Shown one piece after another: positions 51,367 to 59,871 of a stretch of DNA of 64,000 nt. The first letter of the stretch is position 1, and every line of letters starts with the position of its first letter. A program made the translations under genes and the position numbers. The stretch lies in NCBI GenBank assembly GCA_020440645.1, contig JAGRNR010000001.1, positions 124,001-188,000 on the forward strand, given 5' to 3'. Under the pieces are notes generated by a model. That model saw only the letters and a list, made by a program, of their open reading frames with translations, was not told where the DNA came from and searched no databases. This stretch comes from JAHEFU01 sp020440645 (lineage in GTDB: Bacteria > 4484-113 > JAFGCY01).

Positions 51367-52305
51367 ATGAGTGACGCCAAGATCATAGTGCACGGAGGCG
51401 CTGGCACCATCCGTCCGAGGCTGTGGGCCGCATACCGCGATGGCGCGCACGTGGCGGCCTGCATCGGGCAGCAGGTGCTCAACCGCGGGGGTTCGGCCCT
51501 CGAGGCAGTGATTGAAGCGGTGGTGAACATGGAGGATAACCCCGTGTTCAACTGCGGCACAGGCTCCTGCCTGACACTGGACGGCCGGGTGGAGTGCGAT
51601 GCCTTCGTGATGACAAATGACATGCGCATCGGCGCGGTGTCCATCGTCACAAATGTTAAGAACCCCGTGCGGCTGGCCCGCATCGTGATGGACCACACCG
51701 TGCACCACGTGATCGCCGGGGATTCCACCAATCGCCTCGCTGATGCACACGGAATCGAGAAGATTGACCCGCACGCCCTCATCGTCGACCGCCGCCGCCG
51801 GCGTTGGCAGGAGATGATGGACCGCGGCCTTGAATTCATGGTCGACCCGGAGCTGGAAGCGAGCGATGACCCAGCTGACCTGACTGACGAGGACGCAATG
51901 GATACCGTCGGCGCCTGCGCGGTGGACAAGGAAGGCAATGTGGCGGTCGCCGGCAGCACTGGCGGCATCATGCTCAAGTATCCTGGCCGGATCGGTGACA
52001 CGCCGATGCCGGGAGCTGGCAACTACGCCGGTCCTGCCGGAGCGGTGGCCTGTACCGGGCATGGAGAGGCGATCATGCGCGTCTGCCTGGCCAAGTACTG
52101 CTACGACCTGCTGGAACAGGGAGTTCCGGTCGCCGAAGCAGCCAGCCGCAGCATCGCACACCTGACTGACAAGGTGAATGGCTTCGCCGGACTGATTGCA
52201 ATCGACTCCGCTGGCAACCGGGCCTGGGCCACCAGCACACCAAACATACCGGTCGGAGTGGCCGAAGGAGCTGTTGACATCAGCAACGGCCAGCAACCTG
52301 CTTAG
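51367..52305 (+). CDS. Isoaspartyl peptidase / L-asparaginase-type Ntn hydrolase
   Basis: This belongs to the plant-type asparaginase/taspase family, which self-cleaves before a threonine nucleophile and hydrolyses isoaspartyl dipeptides, asparagine or N-glycosyl-asparagine. 312 residues. Seen: IIVHGGAGTI at 6-15, NCGTGSCLTLDGRVECDA near 62-79, the cleavage site MDT-VGACAVDKEGNVAVAGSTGG near 178-200 with Thr as nucleophile, and GAGNYAG and ACTGHGEAIMR in the beta subunit. The start codon follows a TAAAAT box. It is 9 bp from a DUF4127 gene, so the two are co-transcribed. The true substrate is unknown. Confidence 0.93.
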   Translation: MSDAKIIVHGGAGTIRPRLWAAYRDGAHVAACIGQQVLNRGGSALEAVIEAVVNMEDNPVFNCGTGSCLTLDGRVECDAFVMTNDMRIGAVSIVTNVKNPVRLARIVMDHTVHHVIAGDSTNRLADAHGIEKIDPHALIVDRRRRRWQEMMDRGLEFMVDPELEASDDPADLTDEDAMDTVGACAVDKEGNVAVAGSTGGIMLKYPGRIGDTPMPGAGNYAGPAGAVACTGHGEAIMRVCLAKYCYDLLEQGVPVAEAASRSIAHLTDKVNGFAGLIAIDSAGNRAWATSTPNIPVGVAEGAVDISNGQQPA

Positions 52306-52314
52306 GGCAAAACA

Positions 52315-53817
52315 ATGAAGATCCTGCTCGTACCGCTAGACAGCCGACCTTCCAACACGCAGTTTCCCCTGCGACTGGCTGACATCGGCGGCTTCGAACT
52401 GCTGATGCCATCGCGCACAAGCCTCGGTGGATTGCACAGCGGTGCTGACGGGATCGAACTTGCCCGCTTTATCGCTGCCAATGCAGGCAACTGCGATGCC
52501 GTGGTGTTTTCCTGGGATGCCCTGCTGTACGGTGGCCTGATCCAGAGCCGCCAGCCCGAGAGGAGCTTCAACGGGGTCGAGGAGATCCGCAGCATCCTTT
52601 CCACCGTTGACTGGCAGAAGGTGCGCGGCTACAGCTATGCCACCCTGCCCCGGCTCGGCATATCCGTTGCCAGCTCCGAGCAGTACGCAACCCATGAAAC
52701 GGTGCGAGAGTACTTCATCCTCGCGGAGAGCGGTGGCAATGATGCCGGCGCGGACAAGCGGCTAGCTGAATTGATGGACGAGCTCGGCACTGACTCAGCT
52801 GATTCCCTGCTGCGCTGGCGCCGCCGCAACAGTGGCAACGTCGCTGAAGCGATGGCAGCCGCAGCCGGACTCGGAATGCGGCACCTGCATGTAGCCATAG
52901 AAGACAACGCCCGCCAGGGCCCGCACCTGCGTGAGGAACGGGAACTGAAGGAGCATTCGCTGAAGCTTGCCGCAGACGGCACGCCAACCAGCTTCTCCTT
53001 CTTTGACGGGGCGGATGAATGCGCCTGCATGCTGCTTGCCAAGGCTGCCAGTGAACTGTCCGGCAACAAGGTCAATCAGCTGCAGCTAACGGTCCATCCC
53101 AAGGTACCGGGAGCTGACCAGTACTTCGGCCTTTATGAGTCTCGCAGCCTAGGGGACGGACTGGTGGCGCTGGGCCAGCTGCTGCATACGGAATATGTCT
53201 ACGAAGACGCCCCGCTGCACTGGCTGGTGATCCACGGGGTCCAGCCACAACCCGACTACTTCCTCACTCCGAAGAACAAATACCGTGACAACCCATTCCT
53301 GTTGCCGAAGCAGATCGTCGGCAAGGCACCACTGTTCATCACTGACCTCGCCTACTGCAACGGCAGCAACCCGCTGATCAGCCAGCACATCTCTCGCATG
53401 CCGGACTGCTGGATCAACGGTCTGGTCGGTTTCAACACGAATTTCAACAGCCTTGGTGTCAGTGCGGCCACGCTCAAGCTGATGCAGCTCGGGCAGAACA
53501 ACCTGGCGGAGCGCCGTTTCCTGCTGGAACGCCTGGCTGACGACGTGGTCTACCAGAGCATGGGCCGCGCACAGGTGATCCGCTACCTGATGAAGCAGGA
53601 GCTGGATGTGCTGAACTTCAGCAGTGCCCATATGCTGCAGAAGCAGGAATGCCTCAACATTGCTCGTCGTACCTGGCTGGACTGGATCGAGGGACCTGGT
53701 ATTCCAGTACTGGAGCGCAGCCGCATCAGTGCCAGGGCCGCACATGCAGTTCAGTTCAGCTTTCCCTGGGAGCGCACCTTCGAAATCGAGGCCAGTGCTC
53801 CCGAGGTGGTCACGTGA
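52315..53817 (+). CDS. DUF4127 family protein
   Basis: The 500-residue protein belongs to the uncharacterised DUF4127 family, recognised by MKILLVPLDSRPSNTQFPLRLADIGG at the start, VVFSWDALLYGGLIQSR near 60-77, GYSYATLPRLG, and IEDNARQGPHLREERELKE. It has no signal peptide. The family has no known enzyme activity; conserved Asp, Arg and His residues (DSRP, DNARQGPH) suggest a hydrolase-like or metal site, but this is speculation. It is sandwiched between an isoaspartyl peptidase and an FAD oxidoreductase (GTGA overlap), so it probably works in the same pathway. Confidence 0.88.
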   Translation: MKILLVPLDSRPSNTQFPLRLADIGGFELLMPSRTSLGGLHSGADGIELARFIAANAGNCDAVVFSWDALLYGGLIQSRQPERSFNGVEEIRSILSTVDWQKVRGYSYATLPRLGISVASSEQYATHETVREYFILAESGGNDAGADKRLAELMDELGTDSADSLLRWRRRNSGNVAEAMAAAAGLGMRHLHVAIEDNARQGPHLREERELKEHSLKLAADGTPTSFSFFDGADECACMLLAKAASELSGNKVNQLQLTVHPKVPGADQYFGLYESRSLGDGLVALGQLLHTEYVYEDAPLHWLVIHGVQPQPDYFLTPKNKYRDNPFLLPKQIVGKAPLFITDLAYCNGSNPLISQHISRMPDCWINGLVGFNTNFNSLGVSAATLKLMQLGQNNLAERRFLLERLADDVVYQSMGRAQVIRYLMKQELDVLNFSSAHMLQKQECLNIARRTWLDWIEGPGIPVLERSRISARAAHAVQFSFPWERTFEIEASAPEVVT

Positions 53818-55091
53818 GCTCTAAAGACATACTCGACTACTCCGACTTGATTGATGTGCTCATTGTCGGAGCCGGCATGGCGGGCTGCAGCGCGGCTATC
53901 GCGGCGAAACGCACCGGAGCACGCGTACTGCTGATTGAGAAGAGCAACTACCCCGGTGGCAATGCCACACGTGCGATGGTCGCCCCCTGGCAGAGCTACC
54001 ATGCCTGTGTTGCCAACCTGGACGGCAGCCTGCCGCAGCAGGTAATCGGTGGAATCGCCCAGGAGTTCGTGGATGATCTGGTCTCCATCGGTGCGAGCAC
54101 CGGACATCTGGTTGACCCGATCGGCTTTGCGGGCAGCATCACCCCGGTAGACCCGGATCGCCTGAAACTCTACCTCGTTGAGAAGCTTGAGGCTGAAGGT
54201 GTGCCGCTGGCACTCGGCACCGAGTACAACCCTGCGTTCTCCAAGACAGCCCGGCAGATTGTCGACGCCACTGGCAATGCCTCAGCGACACGCGGGCTGG
54301 GTGCGGAGTACATCACGCCGGGAAATCCACAGCCGATGACCTGGATGTTCACCATGACCGGCGTTGACTGTTCCGCAGTGCGTGATTACCAGCTTGAGCA
54401 TCCAGACCAGTTCGTACTACATCCGGCATTTGAGAAGCTCCCCGCGCAGCACATCGCTGTCAGCGGCTTCTTTGATCTTGTGCGGGACGCCACTGCGCGC
54501 GGTGCATGGACCCTGCCCCGCGACCGGCTGCTGTTCTTCAGCACTCCCAATCCTGGAGAGGTGCTGATCAATACGACGCGGGTGCCCGCAGATCATCACT
54601 ACCCGCATGCAGAAGGCCTGCGCCAGATCAATGAGCTTTCGCGGTTCATACCGGAACATGTGCCCGGATTTGCCAAAGCACGGCTTGGCAGGATCGCTGA
54701 CCAGATTGGACAGCGTGAGAGTTTTCGCCTTGAAGGCCAGGCTCGCCTCACGGTCCGGGAAATCACGGAAGGAAGCAGCTTTCCTGATGCGATTGCACGT
54801 GGCTGTTATCCCGTCGATATACATGGCGCCAGCAGTTCCGTACTGGAAACAGATGAAGTCGGTGGGCATGGATGGTATGACATACCTCTCGGTGCGATCC
54901 TGTCCCGGGACAATGGAAACCTGCTTGCAGCGGGCCGCTGCATCAGTGCTGATCGCGAGGGCTTTGCCAGCGCGCGGGTGCTGCCGATTGCGATGGCGAC
55001 CGGCCAGGCTGCGGGCATGGTTGCCGCATGGCGTGCACTTGGAGAGAAAGTTGATACATCAGCTTGCCTTTCACTTGTTTCGCTGGTATAA
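53814..55091 (+). CDS. FAD-dependent oxidoreductase (fumarate-reductase-like)
   Basis: About 425 residues from the GTG at 53814, which overlaps the DUF4127 stop as GTGA and has GAGGTGG upstream; longer in-frame extensions lack a ribosome-binding site. The N-terminus has the Rossmann motif VLIVGAGMAGCSAAIAAKR and EKSNYPGGNATRAMVAPW, typical of FAD-dependent dehydrogenases in the PF12831-type group. The C-terminus has GNLLAAGRCISADREGFASARVLPIAMATGQAAGMVAA for FAD contact. The substrate is unknown. It completes the three-gene operon with the isoaspartyl peptidase and DUF4127. Confidence 0.9.
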   Translation: MSSKDILDYSDLIDVLIVGAGMAGCSAAIAAKRTGARVLLIEKSNYPGGNATRAMVAPWQSYHACVANLDGSLPQQVIGGIAQEFVDDLVSIGASTGHLVDPIGFAGSITPVDPDRLKLYLVEKLEAEGVPLALGTEYNPAFSKTARQIVDATGNASATRGLGAEYITPGNPQPMTWMFTMTGVDCSAVRDYQLEHPDQFVLHPAFEKLPAQHIAVSGFFDLVRDATARGAWTLPRDRLLFFSTPNPGEVLINTTRVPADHHYPHAEGLRQINELSRFIPEHVPGFAKARLGRIADQIGQRESFRLEGQARLTVREITEGSSFPDAIARGCYPVDIHGASSSVLETDEVGGHGWYDIPLGAILSRDNGNLLAAGRCISADREGFASARVLPIAMATGQAAGMVAAWRALGEKVDTSACLSLVSLV

Positions 55092-55098
55092 AGTTCTG

Positions 55099-55116
55099 TC
55101 CCAAAGACATTTGGGA
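55099..55116. repeat. Hairpin upstream of rpoD
   Basis: TCCCAAA-GACA-TTTGGGA is a perfect 7-bp stem with a four-base loop, just past the stop of the FAD oxidoreductase operon. There is no T-run; it may be a weak terminator or a regulatory site in the 229-bp rpoD leader region. Confidence 0.5.
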
Positions 55117-55320
55117 CTGGTTAAATGGGATTAATGAACAATCGAAAATCTCCTGGGTAGGGTTGAAGCACTGGGTCACAGTCTCCTGTCTTATACAGAC
55201 ACTATGAACCCCAGCAAGATTTTCCGGTGGGTCGCATTGAATTCGTAGAAGAGGAATCGCGTCACGTTCGTGCGCGCGTATTCACATCTAAACCTGCAAC
55301 TGCAGGACGGAGGAGATAGA

Positions 55321-56508
<1,188 letters not shown>

Positions 56509-56528
56509 GAATCACATCCGACCAACAC

Positions 56529-56559
56529 GGCCGTCCCCATGGGGGCGGCCATTTTTTTT
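56529..56559 (+). terminator. Rho-independent terminator of rpoD
   Basis: GGCCG and CGGCC form the outer stem, CCCC and GGGG the inner stem, and eight T residues follow. It is the strongest intrinsic terminator in the window. It ends just before the TAGAAT box of the next gene. Confidence 0.9.
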
Positions 56560-56563
56560 GAGC

Positions 56564-56569
56564 TAGAAT
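56564..56569 (+). promoter_or_regulatory. -10 box of a leaderless promoter for the P-loop kinase gene
   Basis: TAGAAT ends 7 nt before the TTG at 56577, immediately after the rpoD terminator. Confidence 0.5.
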
Positions 56570-56576
56570 CAGAGCC

Positions 56577-57101
56577 TTGAGCGGACGGTCAAACCCCCGG
56601 CATAACATCACCTTCTGCGGCTTCCATGCAACCGGCAAGAGCTCCGTGGCGCATGTGGTCGCCAGGCGCATGCGCCGGCAGCTGGCTGATTTTTCCGATG
56701 AGGTGGAACGACGCAGCCGGCTGAACCTCTACACCATTGCCAGGATCGGCCGTAAGCCTGAACAGGAGGATGTGGAAACAAAACTGATCTCTGACTTGTC
56801 CTACAGGCGGGAGACGGTAGTTGCACTGGATTGCGCCAGTGAGCTGTACCAGGAGGCGGTCGAGGCGATGGCCGAGGTTTCATACCTCGTGTTGCTGGAT
56901 CCGCCATTTGAGGCTGTCTGGCAGCGCATGCAGTTCGACCCCCGCTACCGGGCGCAATGTGAGCGCCTCGGGAGGACAGGAATGTACGAGAATTGGCAGT
57001 CACAGGCCTTCACACGGGACAGTGCCGACCTTGTCATCACTGATGGCAGCCTCTCCATCCTCGATGCATCACGGCTCGTGCTGCACTGCTTCTTCACATG
57101 A
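56577..57101 (+). CDS. Shikimate-kinase-like P-loop protein
   Basis: The 174-residue P-loop kinase fold has Walker A GFHATGKSS near 15-23, FSDEVERR (a D-x-x-x-E equivalent of the shikimate kinase DxD), RKPEQEDVETKL (cf. GE..FR..E) and VVALDCA (Walker B region). A lid-like RYRAQCERLGRTGMYENWQ occurs near 125-143. It diverges from true AroK and may use another small-molecule substrate. No other aro genes are nearby. The start is TTG and appears leaderless. Its stop overlaps the ATG of the next gene (ATGA), so the two are coupled. Confidence 0.7.
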   Translation: MSGRSNPRHNITFCGFHATGKSSVAHVVARRMRRQLADFSDEVERRSRLNLYTIARIGRKPEQEDVETKLISDLSYRRETVVALDCASELYQEAVEAMAEVSYLVLLDPPFEAVWQRMQFDPRYRAQCERLGRTGMYENWQSQAFTRDSADLVITDGSLSILDASRLVLHCFFT

Positions 57102-58282
57102 ACTACGAGCTGCCTGAAAGCTTCTACAGCGAGCGCAAGCGCCGCAGCCTGAACCTGCGACGGCTGCGGGTCTGGTCCATCCTCGTTCTTCTGTTCTGCG
57201 TTGCCAACCTGTTCACTCCCTATGGACTGATCAGGCGCAACCGCATCTCCGCTGAATTCCCCAACAGTGAGTTCGGCATCCAGCGGGCCTACATCACTGA
57301 GGGACGGGAACTGGTACTTGAGCGCAGGGGTTACGTGGACAGGATGTCAAAGTACGGCTATGACCGCGAGCTTGAACTGTCCGCGTACCGCGAGCACGAC
57401 TTCTTCAGCGGTGTTCACGTTGACAGCAATCCCTCGATCTCTTCGCAGTACCGCACCATCGGCGTGGTGCTGGACATCAAGCCCGGCCTGCTGACACTGG
57501 AAAAGATCCGCCACTCCTCTCATCGCCTGCGCGGCAAGCAGCCAGCGAATGACAGGACCGATACCGGTGTGGTCCTGAATGAGTCGGGCGAGGCCGATAT
57601 CCGCAGCCTAAAGGAAACTCACTACGAGGAGCCCCCAATTGACAACCTGCAGCTGCGCTTCATTTCCGAGGATGCCCCGGACCCGATTGTGCTGCTGCCC
57701 GGCCACCAGTACCTGCCCTTCAAGGATGCGCACTGCTATACGGATGAGCTGCTCGGCGAGCAGTACCAATCAGGAACGCTCTACATCACTACGGATGCCC
57801 AGCGCTACCTGCACCGCATCGAGATCCATGCCGGACAGGATGAGGATAAGCGGGCCATGCGGCTTGTGACCGTCAGTCTGGCTGACTTAGCACTGGAGCG
57901 CCACTTTGACAGCAGCCTGCTGCATGACCCGGACCGGCCAGAGCTGATACTGCTCAATTCAGATGGTGGCTACTACCGTTTCGATGACCAGTCCCTGGCC
58001 CTGCTGGAATCAGGTCTGCTGGAGGGAAACTGGCAACGTGAATATGCCTCCCTGTTCCAGTCGACAGGCTTCTACAGCGAGGACTTCGGCATTCCGCTCA
58101 ACCGTGTGCAGGCCTTCCGTATCTATCGCGTGCTGGCGGTACTGCTGCTGCTTTCACTGATCCTGCTGATACTGGGCTATATGCCCGGTACAGGTCCGGA
58201 CGCCTCCGATGAGCAGGAATCGGACAATCCTGACAATACATCTGCAGAACCGGAAATCACTGTTTCTCAGCTACGCCTGTAA
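57098..58282 (+). CDS. Membrane protein of unknown function with two terminal helices
   Basis: I do not recognise this 394-residue protein. One membrane helix lies near 27-47 (VWSILVLLFCVANLFTPYGL) and one near 350-368 (VLAVLLLLSLILLILGYMP), enclosing about 300 residues that are predicted extracytoplasmic and beta-rich. The tail is acidic and about 30 residues long. No catalytic motif or lipobox is seen. It is translationally coupled to the upstream kinase-like gene and convergent with the cyclase gene, overlapping it by 26 nt. Confidence 0.7.
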   Translation: MNYELPESFYSERKRRSLNLRRLRVWSILVLLFCVANLFTPYGLIRRNRISAEFPNSEFGIQRAYITEGRELVLERRGYVDRMSKYGYDRELELSAYREHDFFSGVHVDSNPSISSQYRTIGVVLDIKPGLLTLEKIRHSSHRLRGKQPANDRTDTGVVLNESGEADIRSLKETHYEEPPIDNLQLRFISEDAPDPIVLLPGHQYLPFKDAHCYTDELLGEQYQSGTLYITTDAQRYLHRIEIHAGQDEDKRAMRLVTVSLADLALERHFDSSLLHDPDRPELILLNSDGGYYRFDDQSLALLESGLLEGNWQREYASLFQSTGFYSEDFGIPLNRVQAFRIYRVLAVLLLLSLILLILGYMPGTGPDASDEQESDNPDNTSAEPEITVSQLRL

Positions 58283-58889
58283 GCACTGCCCGGCATGGTG
58301 CTGCCTCGGCACCGTCGAGTTTCAACGGCAGGCAGGTTAGGCGGTACAGTCCCGGCTTCACACCTGCCAGGCACAGATGCTCAAGCAACAGGAAGCCTGC
58401 ACCAAGAAGTACGTGATGCACCGGAAAGCTTCCATCCCCGTCGCGCTCTACGGACAGATAGTCAATCCCCACAAGCCTGGCCTGCCTGGATACAAGGAAT
58501 TGAGCTGCATCGACTGTCAGGGCGGGATGCTCTGCAACATATTCGCCATCCCCAAACTCAGATGCATCCGTCAGCAGGAGCACTGCAGTATCGTCCCGGG
58601 TCAAACACGCCTCAAGATGCCGAGCGCTGATACCAAGCAAGCCCCTGCAATCAATCACCTCTGCCAGCGGATTGAATGCCTCCAACGGGAAGTCACCGAT
58701 TTCTGCCCCGCCCGCAATGAAATGCCGGGGAGCGTCCAGGTGAGTCCCGCAATGGCTGTGCATGCTGATGCTCGTGAACGAGTATTCATCCCCCCTGTCC
58801 ACGTTCGGACCGCGCTTCATCACAAACGGCGGGTCCCCCGGGTAGCCAGCCATGCCGCTACGCATCAGCCTGCTGATGTCAATCATCAT
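58257..58889 (-). CDS. Cyclase-family metal-dependent hydrolase (KynB-like)
   Basis: This 210-residue protein belongs to the family that includes arylformamidase KynB and polyketide cyclases. The signature HCGTHLDAPRHF near 45-56 supplies metal ligands, with ISRLMRSGMAGYPGDP at the N-terminus and VGIDYLSVERDG near 139-150. KynB converts N-formylkynurenine to kynurenine, but no kyn genes are near, so the substrate is open. TATGCT ends six bases before the ATG at 58889; no ribosome-binding site is present. Confidence 0.88.
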   Translation of the reverse strand: MMIDISRLMRSGMAGYPGDPPFVMKRGPNVDRGDEYSFTSISMHSHCGTHLDAPRHFIAGGAEIGDFPLEAFNPLAEVIDCRGLLGISARHLEACLTRDDTAVLLLTDASEFGDGEYVAEHPALTVDAAQFLVSRQARLVGIDYLSVERDGDGSFPVHHVLLGAGFLLLEHLCLAGVKPGLYRLTCLPLKLDGAEAAPCRAVLTGVAEKQ

Positions 58890-58895
58890 CGCAGA

Positions 58896-58901
58896 AGCAT
58901 A
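58896..58901 (-). promoter_or_regulatory. Extended -10 of a leaderless promoter for the cyclase gene
   Basis: TGA-TATGCT on the minus strand ends six bases before the ATG at 58889. Confidence 0.45.
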
Positions 58902-58938
58902 TCAGCCAGCGTTTTCCACTCCCGGTGCAACCAGCAGG

Positions 58939-58963
58939 CCCCTGCAGGGGTCATAACTTATGA
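58939..58963. promoter_or_regulatory. Twin palindromes in the cyclase/FHA divergent promoter
   Basis: CCCCTGCAGGGG (58939-58950) and TCATAA-C-TTATGA (58951-58963) are perfect palindromes that abut each other. The second overlaps the TATGAT box of the FHA gene. They are candidate operators for the divergent pair. Confidence 0.45.
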
Positions 58964-58964
58964 T
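58959..58964 (+). promoter_or_regulatory. -10 box of a leaderless promoter for the FHA membrane protein
   Basis: TATGAT ends 7 nt before the ATG at 58972. An earlier ATG at 58960 is part of the box itself and is not a credible start. Confidence 0.5.
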
Positions 58965-58971
58965 ACTCACG

Positions 58972-59871
58972 ATGGTGTTTCTCCTATATAACAAAGTCCT
59001 GCTGCGGATCCTCGTGGCAATCTGCGGCATTGGAGTGGGACTGGCCACATGGCAGTACCTCGCCCTGTCCAGTGCCAAACTCGGCCGGCAGGGCATGGTT
59101 GATGCCTTCGCAATCATCAGCTTCGTGATCGCGGCGTGGCTGATCATGCTGACTGCAGAGGTGGTGGACAACCACTATGTGCGGGCCTTCGCCTGCCTCT
59201 GCATGCTGCTTGGCTGCGGCGTCAGCTACAAGTGGATATTCGTGCTGGACGGCCCGACGCTCAGGGCCCTGCCCGGTGGACCGCAGGGGATGTCCATCGT
59301 CACACTCGGCTTCATGCTGGCGTTGTTGCTCAGCCTGTTCATGTTCGTGATCCTTGTGATGCGCCTGGTGCGCGATAAGCAGAACCTCGGACGCCTGCCG
59401 AATGCCGCCGAACGCATGGACCAGGTGCTGGCCGGAGCTTCCACTGGTGCCGCATCTGCAATGAAAAAACCTGCCGAACTGGAGCCGATCCCGCTGGACA
59501 GTTCACCAATCACTGCTGCTTCATCCAGCAGTGCCACAACCCCCGCTCCTGCACAAGCTGACAGGACCCCTGCCCCTGTCAAAAAACTAGTTGGCATCGG
59601 CGGCCTGTACCTCGGCTCTGAGTTTGAGCTAAGCACCGGAGAACATGGAATCGGCCGCGCAGATGCGCCGATCCTGCTTGACAAGGACAACCAGGTCAGC
59701 CGCAGCCATGCATTCATCACGGTTGACGATGCCGGCATGGCCAGCCTGCATGACAACGGCAGTACCAACGGCACCTTCCTCAATAACCAGAAGGTGGACA
59801 AAACAGATCTCTGCCCCGGGGACGTGATCCGCATCGGCACCACCCAGTTCCGCGTGGAGGGCCGTTCCTGA
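58972..59871 (+). CDS. Four-helix membrane protein with C-terminal FHA domain
   Basis: 299 residues. Four hydrophobic helices lie in the first 130 residues (LLRILVAICGIGVGLATWQYL, DAFAIISFVIAAWLIMLTA, VRAFACLCMLLGCGVSYKWIF, SIVTLGFMLALLLSLFMFVILVM). A Pro/Ala/Ser-rich linker follows. Residues about 205-295 form an FHA domain with the phosphothreonine-binding pattern GIGRADAPI, VSRSHAFITVDD and DNGSTNGTFLNNQKV. The FHA domain should be cytoplasmic and bind a phosphorylated Thr on a partner; no Ser/Thr kinase gene is in the window. It overlaps the next gene by one base (TGATG). Confidence 0.88.
   Translation: MVFLLYNKVLLRILVAICGIGVGLATWQYLALSSAKLGRQGMVDAFAIISFVIAAWLIMLTAEVVDNHYVRAFACLCMLLGCGVSYKWIFVLDGPTLRALPGGPQGMSIVTLGFMLALLLSLFMFVILVMRLVRDKQNLGRLPNAAERMDQVLAGASTGAASAMKKPAELEPIPLDSSPITAASSSSATTPAPAQADRTPAPVKKLVGIGGLYLGSEFELSTGEHGIGRADAPILLDKDNQVSRSHAFITVDDAGMASLHDNGSTNGTFLNNQKVDKTDLCPGDVIRIGTTQFRVEGRS

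Noticed and set aside
55170..55215. Sequence resembling a Tn5/Nextera mosaic end (CTGTCTTATACAGACA)
   Set aside because: It is a short inverted repeat (TGTCT-TATAC-AGACA) and differs from the mosaic end by a missing CT and a different right side, so adapter contamination or a transposon end is not supported.
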